A DNA stretch of 50,555 nt, taken from NCBI GenBank assembly GCA_964655775.1, contig CAZZNQ010000020.1:1-50555 (forward strand), written 5' to 3'. The translations under genes and the position numbers were made by a program. Source of the DNA: CAZZNQ01 sp964655775. GTDB lineage: Bacteria; Planctomycetota; Brocadiia; SM23-32. Positions 42,520-50,555 of the stretch are shown here, in pieces. Each line of letters opens with the position of its first letter. Within the stretch, counting starts at the first letter, position 1. The notes beneath the pieces are model-generated. The model was not told the origin of the DNA. It saw only the letters and a list, made by a program, of their open reading frames with translations, and made no database searches.

Positions 42520-44025
42520 TCAACGCTCGCTCGACTCGCGCGCCACGGTATCGACCTCGATGCCCAGCACCCGGCCGAGCTTCTCCAGCACAGGCGCCTG
42601 GTGTCCGGTGCCCAGCGCGAAATGGTGGGTCGGACCGGCCAGCGACCAGTTCTCGACGAAGGTCGCGGTGTCCGGCTTAAAGCGGCCGCGGGTGTTCGTG
42701 TTGCCGGTGGCAGGAATCGGGCCCGGCAGCGACTGCCCCTCCGCGACAACGAACTTGAAGCGGCCGTCGTGCGTCTGGGTGAGGCCCAGAAGGGAGATCG
42801 GACCGTGTTTCAGCGAGAACTCCACGCTGGCACCGTATCCCCGCTTGCCGTGAAGCACCGTCAGGCCGCGCAGCACTGGCTTGCCTTCGGCCACCGCCAT
42901 GTGGTGCGGCCCGTCGTGGCCGACAAGAACGTAGTCATCATCGAAGTTGAGCGGATGAAGTTCGGTGAAGGAACCTCCCGCACCCAGCCGATCCATGATG
43001 AGCATTGCCACGCAGTTCTTCAGGTCCAGCTCGCCGGCAATCGGGATGCCCCTACCCGTCAAGAGCGACGCCCCCACAATGAGGCTGCAGCCGAGACGCT
43101 CGTTGGCGTTGCCGCCCAGGCCCCTGTAGTAGTATGCCAGCCCGTCCAGCTCGAAATCGTCAATCAGCTTCTGCGTCGCCAGTGAGACGCGAGCCGACCA
43201 GCGCAGGTCCTCTTCTTCGCAGGGACCGGCAATCGGGTCGGCACCCGGAGGCGGGAAGTAGAACAGCTCACGGATGAGGGCCAGATGTTCCTCAACCTCC
43301 GCCTCGGTCACCTGATCGACCCGGACGTGGAGATCGTCGATCTCGATGTGCTCGACGTGCATGCCGAAGTGCGCATCGAACATGGTGGGGTCGGAGTTCA
43401 TGTCCAGCATGCCCTCGTAGACATGGCCCATCAGGCCGATGCGGCCGTTGCGGAGGGCGTGGAGCACACGCGCGATGCGACCCCAGTCTTCCAGCCGCTG
43501 CCAGGCCCTCTCATCGCCGTAGAGCTGGCCGACAATGACGTCCGCCACGCAGAGATGCCCGCGCCGCAGGGCGCACATCAATTCGGGCAGCGCGCAGATC
43601 TGGTCGTTGCAAAGCTGCATGAAGGTCGTCGCCTTCTCCGGGTCCATACCGGGCGTCGGTTGCAGGGCGGCGAGTACGACGGGACGTCCCGCCCTCTGGA
43701 TGGAGGCGAACGCATGCGCGGCGGAACCGTAGGTCGCGTGGAAGCATATCACCAGGTCCACGTCGGCCGCTCGCAGTTTGTCGCCGACTTCGAAGGCGGT
43801 GTGCGAGTTGTCGCTCATGCCGGCGTCGACGATGTCGAAGCCACGGCTGCGCAGTTCGTCGACGAAGTCTTTGTGGTAGCCCAACAGGGTCTCCTTCAGC
43901 CCCTCGAACTGCGGCCAGTAGGCTTCATGTCCCAGGCTGAAGAAACCGATCTTGGCCGGTGCCGGCTCCCGCCGGAAGTATTCCTCAAACACCGTGCCTC
44001 TTTCCATCGCGTGATCTTCACTCAT
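42520..44025 (-). CDS. L-arabinose isomerase-like protein
   Basis: This 501-residue protein of the L-arabinose/L-fucose isomerase superfamily would convert an aldose to a ketose in the cytoplasm with Mn2+. Metal-ligand positions resembling AraA are Glu332 in IAGELDLKNC (cf. the GEGDWK motif), Glu355 in SFTELHPLNFDD, His370 in LVGHDGPHH and His467/468 in PTHHFALGTGH. The N-terminal Rossmann-like domain contains IGFFSLGHEAYWPQF. The sequence is divergent from classical AraA, so the sugar could differ. It fits with the GH51 arabinofuranosidase in this window. No kinase or epimerase gene lies beside it. Confidence 0.75.
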   Translation of the reverse strand: MSEDHAMERGTVFEEYFRREPAPAKIGFFSLGHEAYWPQFEGLKETLLGYHKDFVDELRSRGFDIVDAGMSDNSHTAFEVGDKLRAADVDLVICFHATYGSAAHAFASIQRAGRPVVLAALQPTPGMDPEKATTFMQLCNDQICALPELMCALRRGHLCVADVIVGQLYGDERAWQRLEDWGRIARVLHALRNGRIGLMGHVYEGMLDMNSDPTMFDAHFGMHVEHIEIDDLHVRVDQVTEAEVEEHLALIRELFYFPPPGADPIAGPCEEEDLRWSARVSLATQKLIDDFELDGLAYYYRGLGGNANERLGCSLIVGASLLTGRGIPIAGELDLKNCVAMLIMDRLGAGGSFTELHPLNFDDDYVLVGHDGPHHMAVAEGKPVLRGLTVLHGKRGYGASVEFSLKHGPISLLGLTQTHDGRFKFVVAEGQSLPGPIPATGNTNTRGRFKPDTATFVENWSLAGPTHHFALGTGHQAPVLEKLGRVLGIEVDTVARESSER

Positions 44026-44201
44026 CCGGTCGTTCCTTCCAAAGCCCGGGCTAATGGTGCATGTAAGAACGGGCCGACGGGGCCCGGTTGGGCGGCGGCC
44101 GCCCGAATCGACATACTAATCACGGCGTCCCGGGAGTTCAAGTTTCGACACTCACCCAGCGCTCGCAATCGAAAGTCACGTCCCGCCCAATCTTGGAATA
44201 G

Positions 44202-47200
44202 TCACGCCTTCTCGGCCGGGCCGTAACCGCCGCCCCCCGGAGTCTCGATCCTGAGCACGTCCCCGGCCGCCGCCGCCAGTTTCACCTTGCCCGGAAGGTC
44301 GGTCTCCTTGCCGCTCTTCACCAGCACGTTGCGGCCCCGCGCACCCGAGGCCCCGCCGAAAAGACCGAAGGGCGCGTGGCGGCGACGTTCGCTCAGCACG
44401 GCGGCCTCCATGGGCTCCAGGAACTCGATCTCTCGCGTCACTCCGTCGCCGCCGCACCATTTCCCGCACCCGCCCGAACCCTTTCTGACCGCAAAGGAGC
44501 GGACCACAACCGGGTAACGCCGTTCGATTACCTCGGGATCGGTTATGCGCGTATTCGTCATGCCGCAGTGAACGGCACTCGCGCCGTCGAAGCCGCTGCC
44601 GGCTCCGGTGCCCCCGCAGATCGTCTCGTAATATGCAAACCGTCCGGTGCCGAAGGTCAGGTTGTTCATCGTTCCCTGCCCCGCCGCCAGAATTCCGAGC
44701 GCACCGTAGAGCACGTCCGTGATCCGCATCGAGGTCTCGACGTTCCCCGCGGCCACCGCGGCAGGCGGCCGGGGGTTCAGCAGCGAACCTTCCGGGACAA
44801 TGATGCGGATCGGGGCAAGGCAACCCGCGTTCAGCGGTACGGGTCTGGGCAGCAGTGTGCGGAACACATACAGGACCGCGGAAGTGACCACCGCGTGCGG
44901 CGCGTTCAGGTTACCGGTCAGTTGGGCATCGGTGCCGGCGAAGTCCACTTCGGCTCGGTCGCCGTCCACGGACACTCGTACCCGGATCCGAGCGCCGTCG
45001 TCGAGGAAGTCCTCGAACTCGTTAGTACCGTCCGGCAGTTCGCGGAGCAGGGCCCGCATGGCGAGTTCGGCATTGTCCCGCACGTGCCGCATATAGGACC
45101 TCACTACGTCCAACCCGAAGCGCTCCCCAAGATCGCGCAGGAGGCGGTCGCCCGCAGCATTGGCGGCAACCGCCGCGCGAAGGTCGCTGAGCCGCTCAGG
45201 AATGTCCCGCACCGGGTATGGGCCGCTCGCGAGAAGTGCTTTCAGTTCGGGCTCGCGGAATGCGCCGTCGCGAACCATCAGGAGGTTGTCGATCACGACG
45301 CCCTCTTCCTCGATGGACTTTGAGAACGGGGGCATGGAACCGGGGGTCCTTCCGCCCACGTCGGCATGGTGCCCGCGGCTGGCAACGAAGAACGTGGGCG
45401 CGGCGGAACCGGTGGCGAAAACGGGGGTGACGACGGTAATGTCCGGCAAGTGCGAGCCTCCGCGGTAGGGGTCATTGGTCGCGTAGGCGTCGCCGGGAAG
45501 AACGTCTCCCGCCCGTGCCTGAATCAGTCCCTTCACGCTCTCGCCCATCGCCCCCAGATGCACGGGGATATGCTGAGCGTTCGCCACAAGCTCGCCGGCT
45601 TCGTCGAACACCGCACAGGAAAAGTCCAGCCGTTCCTTGATGTTGGTCGAGCGGCTCACGTTGCGGAGGGTGGCGCCCATCTGCTCGGCGACGGACATGA
45701 ACAGGTTATTGAAGACCTCGAGTTGGACGGGATCGCTCTCGGTGCTCAAGCGCTTGCGGGGCGTACGTTTTCGCGTCGACTCCAGGACAAGGTGATGGTA
45801 ACCGTTGACACGGGCGGTCCAGCCGGGCTCCAGCACGGTGGTGGATACGTCCTCGACGATCAGCGCCGGCCCTTCCAGAACCATGCCGGGCGCCAGATCA
45901 GATCGGCGGAATACCGGCGTCCGCACGCGCTGCAGGGCGGGTCCGCCGTCCTCAGCAGCCACGTCGAAAGACACCTCCACAGTCTCCAGGGCTGAATCAG
46001 CCGGCACGGCAGACGGAGTCGCCGCCTCCGGGGCTTCGGCGGGCCTGGCCGTTCGACCTCGGGTCTCGACACGCAGGTTCACCACCTCTATCGGTTCGCC
46101 GGTCTGTCGGAACCCGAATAGCCGCTCATGCATGTACTCGAACGTTTCCCGGACGTCACGACACTCACTCAATGGAACGTTGAGATACGCCTCGACGCCG
46201 GCGTAGCGCATGTCGAGCGAGCGCACGTGGCGGATGCGGCCTCGGTCGATGCCCTGGGCGAGTACAGCTTCGGACGAGGCGGCTTCGAGGTCGTCGAACC
46301 GCTCCTCCAGGTCGGCCATCAGTTGCGGGCTGTGGTGCTCAAGGACCGACTCGGCAGACGCCTCCAGAACGTCGGCAAGGCCCATCCCGTATGCGCTCAA
46401 CACCCCCCCGAGGGGGTGCAGCACAACCTGTCGGATGCCTAATGCATCCGCGATGGCGCAGGCGTGCTGCGGGCCGGCGCCGCCGAAACAGACCAGTGCG
46501 TAGTCCCGCACGTCGTATCCCCGCTCGACGCTGATTCGCCGAATCGCGCGCACCATGTTCTCGTTCGCGATACGCACGAAGCCTGCAGCCGCTTCCTCCA
46601 CCGACACCTGGCGCCCCATATGCGAAGATACTGCGGCGCATATGTCCCCGAACGCCCTGCGAGAGGCGTCCACGTCCAGCGGCCGGTCCGCGTGCGGCCC
46701 AAAGCAGGCCGGGAAATGCTCTGCACGGATGCGACCGAGCACAGCGTTGGCGTCCGTCACAGCCGGCTTGCCGCCGCGCCCGTAGCAGACCGGTCCCGGA
46801 ACCGATCCGGCGCTATCCGGACCGACGCTCATCCGCCCGTCACGGAACCGGAGAATCGAGCCGCCGCCCGCTGCCACGGTCTCGATGCTGAGCATCGGGG
46901 CCTGAATGCGTATGCCTGAGATCGTTGCCTCGAACTGGCGGTCGAACGTCCCGTCGTACCGGCTGACGTCGGTCGACGTCCCGCCCATGTCGAAGCCGAT
47001 CGCCCGCTGCAGGCCGGCCTGCCGCGCAACGTGGGCACATGCCACCACTCCCCCGGCCGGGCCGGAGAACACGGCATCCTTACCGCTGAATCTCTCGGCG
47101 TCGACCAGCCCGCCGTGCGACTGCATGAACTTCAGATCAACTCCGGAGCCGAGGGCGTCGCGCACGCGCCGGACGTAGGCCCGCAACACCGGCGTCAGGT

Positions 47201-47843
47201 AGGCGTCGACGGTCGCCGTGTCGCCGCGGGCCACGGCCTTGATCTCGCCCGAAGTTTCGTGGCTCAGGCTCACGTGCTCGAAACCCAGATCCTTTGCCAC
47301 GCGACCGACCATGCGTTCGTGTTCCGGGAACGCGTAGCTGTGCATCAGCACCACGGCGAGCGACGTCACACCCCGGTCGCACACTCGTTTCAGATCCTCC
47401 CTGACGACTGCGGGGTCGGGCGCGCGGCGCACGGTCCCATCCGCCATCACGCGCTCGTCGATCTCGACGACCGCCTCCGCCAGGCCCTCGGGCTTCTCCA
47501 CGTGCAGCGCGAAGATGTCGGGACGGTTCTGGTAGCCGATCTCCAGCAGATCCCTGAACCCGGCTGTCACGACCAGACACACCCGCGCGCCCCGGCGCTC
47601 CAGCAGCGCGTTCGTGGCGACGGTTGTGCCCATCCGCACGGAGCGTACACGCCGGGACGGCACCGCCCCGTCGACCTCCTCCACCCCCAAAAACTCCCGG
47701 ATGGCCTGCAGGGCGGCGTCTTCGTACTGCTCCGGGTTCTCACTGAGCAGCTTACGCACGTGCAGACGCCCCTCCGGGTCGCGCGCTACGACATCGGTGA
47801 ATGTTCCTCCCCGGTCTATCCAGAAATCCCAACCTTCGCTCAT
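44202..47843 (-). CDS. 5-oxoprolinase / hydantoinase A-B fusion
   Basis: This 1213-residue cytoplasmic enzyme combines the HyuA-like ATP-binding half (FWIDRGGTFTDVVARDPEGR; GFDMGGTSTDVSRY near residue 290) and the HyuB-like half (LEVFNNLFMSVAEQMGATLR; LLMVRDGAFREPELK; ETICGGTGAGSGFDG; ETPGGGGYGP at the end). The fused length matches ATP-dependent 5-oxoprolinase, which opens 5-oxoproline to glutamate. Hydantoin or acetophenone carboxylation relatives are the main alternative. The start at 47843 has GGAGATGG about eight bases ahead; the open frame continues to 48854 only as an antisense shadow of the GH1 gene. Confidence 0.88.
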   Translation of the reverse strand: MSEGWDFWIDRGGTFTDVVARDPEGRLHVRKLLSENPEQYEDAALQAIREFLGVEEVDGAVPSRRVRSVRMGTTVATNALLERRGARVCLVVTAGFRDLLEIGYQNRPDIFALHVEKPEGLAEAVVEIDERVMADGTVRRAPDPAVVREDLKRVCDRGVTSLAVVLMHSYAFPEHERMVGRVAKDLGFEHVSLSHETSGEIKAVARGDTATVDAYLTPVLRAYVRRVRDALGSGVDLKFMQSHGGLVDAERFSGKDAVFSGPAGGVVACAHVARQAGLQRAIGFDMGGTSTDVSRYDGTFDRQFEATISGIRIQAPMLSIETVAAGGGSILRFRDGRMSVGPDSAGSVPGPVCYGRGGKPAVTDANAVLGRIRAEHFPACFGPHADRPLDVDASRRAFGDICAAVSSHMGRQVSVEEAAAGFVRIANENMVRAIRRISVERGYDVRDYALVCFGGAGPQHACAIADALGIRQVVLHPLGGVLSAYGMGLADVLEASAESVLEHHSPQLMADLEERFDDLEAASSEAVLAQGIDRGRIRHVRSLDMRYAGVEAYLNVPLSECRDVRETFEYMHERLFGFRQTGEPIEVVNLRVETRGRTARPAEAPEAATPSAVPADSALETVEVSFDVAAEDGGPALQRVRTPVFRRSDLAPGMVLEGPALIVEDVSTTVLEPGWTARVNGYHHLVLESTRKRTPRKRLSTESDPVQLEVFNNLFMSVAEQMGATLRNVSRSTNIKERLDFSCAVFDEAGELVANAQHIPVHLGAMGESVKGLIQARAGDVLPGDAYATNDPYRGGSHLPDITVVTPVFATGSAAPTFFVASRGHHADVGGRTPGSMPPFSKSIEEEGVVIDNLLMVRDGAFREPELKALLASGPYPVRDIPERLSDLRAAVAANAAGDRLLRDLGERFGLDVVRSYMRHVRDNAELAMRALLRELPDGTNEFEDFLDDGARIRVRVSVDGDRAEVDFAGTDAQLTGNLNAPHAVVTSAVLYVFRTLLPRPVPLNAGCLAPIRIIVPEGSLLNPRPPAAVAAGNVETSMRITDVLYGALGILAAGQGTMNNLTFGTGRFAYYETICGGTGAGSGFDGASAVHCGMTNTRITDPEVIERRYPVVVRSFAVRKGSGGCGKWCGGDGVTREIEFLEPMEAAVLSERRRHAPFGLFGGASGARGRNVLVKSGKETDLPGKVKLAAAAGDVLRIETPGGGGYGPAEKA

Positions 47844-47972
47844 CGGCCCATCTCCGCGTCGGAGCCGCGCCTTGCATGCCAGGTCGCTCCCGGCTCGTGG
47901 ATTCGCCTCCCGTGCCGTGGTAACATCCCACCTCGGAACATGCCTGATCGCACTGAGTGAAAGGAACGCAAA

Positions 47973-49337
47973 ATGGCTTATCCAGAGGGCTTTGTGTGGG
48001 GCGCGGCGGCAGCAGCATACCAGATCGAAGGCGCCGCTTACGAGGACGGAAAGGGTCTCTGCATCTGGGACGTCTTCTGCCGCAAGAAAGGCGCCATATG
48101 GCAGGGCCACACCGGCGATGTCGCATGCGACCACTACCACCGCTTCCGCGACGACGTCGACCTGATGCAGCAGATCGGCATCCGCGCCTACCGGTTCTCC
48201 ATTTCCTGGCCCCGCCTGCTGCCGGAGGGCACGGGCGCCGTGAACCAGGCCGGCGTCGACTTCTACGACCGGCTGATCGACGCCCTGCTCGCGGCCGGCA
48301 TCCGACCCTACGTCACGCTCTTCCACTGGGACTACCCGTACGAGCTGTTCTGCCGCGGCGGCTGGCTGAACGGCGAGAGCTCCGACTGGTTCGCCGAATA
48401 CGCCGCCCTCGTCACCGACAGCTACTCCGACCGCGTCAGCGACTGGATGACGCTCAACGAGCCCAACGGCTTCATGCGCGCCGGCTACCGCGCCGGCTTC
48501 CACGCACCCGGCCTGACACTCGGCGTCACCGAGTACCTCCGCGCCATCCACAACGTCCTGCTCAGCCACGGCAAAGCCGTCCAGGCCATCCGCGCCGGCG
48601 CCAGGTCGGCTCCATCCGTCTCCAGCGTGCACGCGGCCAGCAACGTCAAGATACCCGACTCCGACTCCGACCTCGACGTCGCCGCCGCCCGCCGGGCCAT
48701 GTTCTCCCTCACCAGCGCCGTGCCCGAGGAGAACGCCTCCTTCGACTCCTGGTGGCTCGATCCCATCTACCTCGGCGGCTATCCCGAGGACGGCCTCGCC
48801 GTCTTCGAGCCCTATCTGCCCGAGATCGGCCAAGCGGACATGGAGATCATCCACCAGCCGCTGGACGCCTTCTGCTTTAACAACTATCGCGGCCAGGTCG
48901 TCCGCGCAGGCTCAGACGGCCCGGAGCAGGTCGATGCCCCGCTCGGAGCGTCCCTGGTCGCCTCCTCGTGGTCCGTCACGCCCGATGCCCTCTACTGGGG
49001 CCCGCGCTTCTACCAGGAGCGCTACGGCCTGCCGATCATGATCACCGAGAACGGCATGAGCGCCATGGACTGGGTCGCCACCGACGGCCTCGTCCACGAT
49101 CCGCAGCGCATCGACTTCCTGCGCCGCTACCTGCTGGCCCTCCGCCGCGCCTGCGCCGACGGTGTCGACGTCCGCGCCTACTTCCACTGGTCCATCCTGG
49201 ACAACTTCGAGTGGAGCGCCGGATACAAGGAGCGCTACGGCCTGATCTTCGTCGACTACTCCACACAGGAACGCATCCTCAAGGACAGCGCGCACTGGTA
49301 CCGCGACGTCATCGCGTCCAACGGCGAGAACCTCTGA
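47973..49337 (+). CDS. bglA: GH1 beta-glucosidase
   Basis: This 454-residue retaining glycosidase has the standard length for the family and no signal peptide, so it acts in the cytoplasm on imported beta-glucosides. FVWGAAAAAYQIEGA is the N-terminal signature. The acid/base Glu163 is in MTLNEPNGF and the nucleophile Glu359 in IMITENGMS. ILDNFEWSAGYKERYGLIFVD is the conserved C-terminal block. AAAGGAACG precedes the ATG. Its codons end in C far more uniformly than those of its neighbours, which could reflect high expression or a different origin. It is divergent from the oxoprolinase gene across 129 bases. Confidence 0.94.
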   Translation: MAYPEGFVWGAAAAAYQIEGAAYEDGKGLCIWDVFCRKKGAIWQGHTGDVACDHYHRFRDDVDLMQQIGIRAYRFSISWPRLLPEGTGAVNQAGVDFYDRLIDALLAAGIRPYVTLFHWDYPYELFCRGGWLNGESSDWFAEYAALVTDSYSDRVSDWMTLNEPNGFMRAGYRAGFHAPGLTLGVTEYLRAIHNVLLSHGKAVQAIRAGARSAPSVSSVHAASNVKIPDSDSDLDVAAARRAMFSLTSAVPEENASFDSWWLDPIYLGGYPEDGLAVFEPYLPEIGQADMEIIHQPLDAFCFNNYRGQVVRAGSDGPEQVDAPLGASLVASSWSVTPDALYWGPRFYQERYGLPIMITENGMSAMDWVATDGLVHDPQRIDFLRRYLLALRRACADGVDVRAYFHWSILDNFEWSAGYKERYGLIFVDYSTQERILKDSAHWYRDVIASNGENL

Positions 49338-49787
49338 GAAGGTCACCGACGCTCGCCAAGTGCATTTCAGCACGTTCATCACCCGGACTGCGTTTGCTGT
49401 AACGCGTTTTCTTTGAAACCCTTCTGACAGAATGGGTTCGTTTCGCAGCGGCGCCCCTTTTCCCGCCCGTCTCCCTTTCGAGTCGGCGTGCGGCGAGTCG
49501 CCCAAGTCGGCCGATGGCGAGGAAGCGGTGCGCAGATTCCGGACGTTTGCCGGCCGAAGCCCGGTCGTGACGCGGCCGGCGGCCGGACAGCCGGCGGACG
49601 CCCGACGGTCGGACGGCGGACAGATCGCGTCCCATCCGGCCGTTCGTCGGACGCCGCCGGACATCCCGTGTCCGGGCTGGCATGCGGCGTCCCCGACGAT
49701 GCGCGGCACGTTCCCCGTCGCGGATACCGCCCTATCGGTTCGGTTGCGCATCATGCTTGGCGTCCTCCAATCGCTCCGTGGGCTACG

Positions 49788-49819
49788 CCGAGCTGCCGAT
49801 GGCGTAGGCCAGCGACGGG
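49788..49819 (+). repeat. Composite hairpin element, copy A (second hairpin only)
   Basis: CGA is followed by GCTGCCGATGGC, the loop GTAG and GCCAGCGACGGG (49792-49819). The stem is imperfect compared with copies B and C. The expected first hairpin upstream is not recognisable, so this is the most decayed or truncated copy. Confidence 0.6.
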
Positions 49820-49902
49820 CGCCCTCGGCCATCGCTGATTGCCCCTTTGGGGCTCTTTGTCAGGAGGAGAGCCCTCTCCCCGGGGCTCATGTCACGAACG
49901 CT

Positions 49903-49963
49903 GGAGTAGGGCCGTTAGTTGGGCCCTACTCCCGAGCTGTCGATGGCGTAGGCCAGCGACAGC
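49903..49963 (+). repeat. Composite hairpin element, copy B
   Basis: The first hairpin is a perfect 11-pair stem, GGAGTAGGGCC (49903-49913) with GGCCCTACTCC (49922-49932). The linker is CGA. The second hairpin is GCTGTCGATGGC, GTAG, GCCAGCGACAGC (49936-49963), with a single mismatch. Confidence 0.8.
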
Positions 49964-50194
49964 CGCTTGCTTCGCGCAGTTGGCTCCGGCGTACAGGTCG
50001 CACCGCCCGGCGTCGAGCGCCCGGTGGCAGACAACCGGGGCCGGCACGGAAAGCGGCGCCGAGGCGCCGCACTCCGAAACACGCCTCTCCCGTCGCGCCC
50101 CCTGGCGTCGGGTTGCACCGGTTTCCCAGCGTTTGCCGGACCGTTCGGATGTTCGTCCCGTGCGCCGCACACCAGAGGCGTGCGTGTGCGAAGC

Positions 50195-50213
50195 CATGCC
50201 TCGTAGAGGCATG
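50195..50213 (+). repeat. Short palindrome with GTA loop
   Basis: CATGCCTC and GAGGCATG form a perfect eight-pair stem around GTA. It sits 10 bases before the next palindrome, in the same repeat-rich region. Confidence 0.6.
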
Positions 50214-50223
50214 ATGAGCGTAG

Positions 50224-50243
50224 CCCGGCACTTCAGTGCCGGG
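50224..50243 (+). repeat. Palindrome CCCGGCAC/GTGCCGGG
   Basis: CCCGGCAC and GTGCCGGG form a perfect eight-pair stem around TTCA, preceded by GCGTAG. The CGTAG word also occurs at the loops of the neighbouring hairpins. Confidence 0.6.
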
Positions 50244-50268
50244 GAAATGCTGCCACCGAAACAGGCCT

Positions 50269-50320
50269 GCAGTAATGCGCAGTCCCATGCGCATTACTGC
50301 CGAGCTATTGCCGCCGAGGA
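50269..50320 (+). repeat. Composite hairpin element, copy D
   Basis: The first hairpin is a perfect 13-pair stem: GCAGTAATGCGCA (50269-50281) with TGCGCATTACTGC (50288-50300) around a six-base loop. The CGA linker follows, then GCTATTGCCGCC, a second hairpin that has lost its right arm. Confidence 0.75.
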
Positions 50321-50339
50321 TCTCGCACCAGCAAGGGCC

Positions 50340-50401
50340 GCAGTAGCGCGCATCGTTAGCGCGTTACTGCCGAGCTATCGCTGGCGTAGGCCAGCGATAG
50401 C
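50340..50401 (+). repeat. Composite hairpin element, copy C
   Basis: The first hairpin is GCAGTAGCGCGC (50340-50351) with GCGCGTTACTGC (50359-50370), 12 pairs including one G-T wobble. The linker is CGA. The second hairpin is GCTATCGCTGGC, GTAG, GCCAGCGATAGC (50374-50401), a perfect 12-pair stem. Confidence 0.82.
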
Positions 50402-50555
50402 CATTGTAAGCGTCTTTCCGAAACGTGTGTCCGCTGTGGACGCTTGTGTCCCCCTATGGGCGCCCGTGGGCGGTCAGGTTCTTGCGCTCGGGACGGTGGA
50501 CTAAGTGGGCGAACATTGGTCTTCGCCGGTTCTGCTTCATCGACGCAGCGGGGCG

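Larger units (their letters stand above)
49338..50555. other. Non-coding region with palindromic repeats
   Basis: No credible gene was found in 1.2 kb. Open frames on both strands are Arg/Pro-rich, lack ribosome sites and cross the repeats. A small bulged hairpin (49417-49438) follows the GH1 gene. The stretch at about 49550-49680 is rich in CCGGAC/CGGACG words. From 49788 to 50401 there are at least six stable hairpins, several forming a repeated composite element listed separately. Confidence 0.7.

Noticed and set aside
42520..44025. Missing nqrA hidden in the gene upstream of nqrB
   Set aside because: The protein has AraA-like metal-ligand motifs and none of the NqrA/RnfC-type features.
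47844..48854. 337-codon N-terminal extension of the oxoprolinase frame
   Set aside because: It is the antisense shadow of the GH1 gene; the oxoprolinase family N-terminus and a GGAG site begin at 47843.
49432..50214. 260-codon plus-strand frame in the terminal region
   Set aside because: It passes through several hairpin repeats, is Arg/Pro/Ala noise and lacks a ribosome binding site.
49903..50401. Integron attC sites or a CRISPR array
   Set aside because: The GTTAG words at hairpin loops do not fit the attC core GTTRRRY/RYYYAAC, there is no integrase, and spacing and sequence do not repeat as CRISPR direct repeats and spacers would.

Overview
The window comes from a GC-rich, Gram-negative-type bacterial chromosome. 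Several features suggest the Planctomycetota or a related PVC-group lineage. These are an N-terminal LEPR-XLL-like motif on a large repeat protein, a secreted sialate O-acetylesterase, several glycoside hydrolases with signal peptides, an Nqr-type sodium pump, and a multi-domain lysophospholipid transporter/acyltransferase/acyl-ACP synthetase. The 2-hydroxyacyl-CoA dehydratase-family protein and the rubrerythrin/ferritin/PerR-like operon point to an anaerobic or microaerophilic, fermentative lifestyle. The phylum assignment is inference: no rRNA or tRNA gene was recognised.

Left part (1-14.1 kb): a truncated 2-hydroxyacyl-CoA dehydratase/double-cubane-type gene and a secreted sialate O-acetylesterase lie on the minus strand. 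A tiny lipoprotein with its own promoter and terminator follows on the plus strand. Next comes a soluble PAS/GAF histidine kinase overlapping its NarL-type response regulator, a largely empty 0.9 kb stretch, and a 1301-residue MFS-PlsC-ACP-AMP ligase fusion. A lipoprotein-like alpha/beta hydrolase and a PaaK-type adenylating enzyme complete this part.

Middle part (14.2-30 kb): this holds an acidic secreted protein built of about twenty-two 22-residue repeats, a putative glycoside hydrolase, a GH51 alpha-L-arabinofuranosidase, and pabB-pabC for folate synthesis. It also holds a gamma-glutamyltransferase homologue, an HD-domain protein, an unrecognised protein, an MFS transporter and a fused two-domain glycosyltransferase.

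Right part (30-49.3 kb), mostly minus strand: a perR-rubrerythrin-ferritin operon has a palindrome over its -10 box. It is followed (moving right) by a Zn/Cd P1B-ATPase, a Cys-rich lipoprotein, pyruvate dehydrogenase E1alpha/E1beta/E2 without E3, and nqrB-nqrC-nqrD-nqrE-nqrF without nqrA plus an unknown small gene. An L-arabinose isomerase-like protein and a 5-oxoprolinase come next, then a divergent GH1 beta-glucosidase. The arabinofuranosidase, beta-glucosidase and isomerase fit plant or algal polysaccharide use, feeding pyruvate dehydrogenase and the Nqr pump.

The last 1.2 kb (49338-50555) shows no credible gene. It carries several copies of a composite element made of two adjacent hairpins joined by a three-base CGA linker, with compensatory base changes between copies. 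This is the most unusual structure seen in the window.
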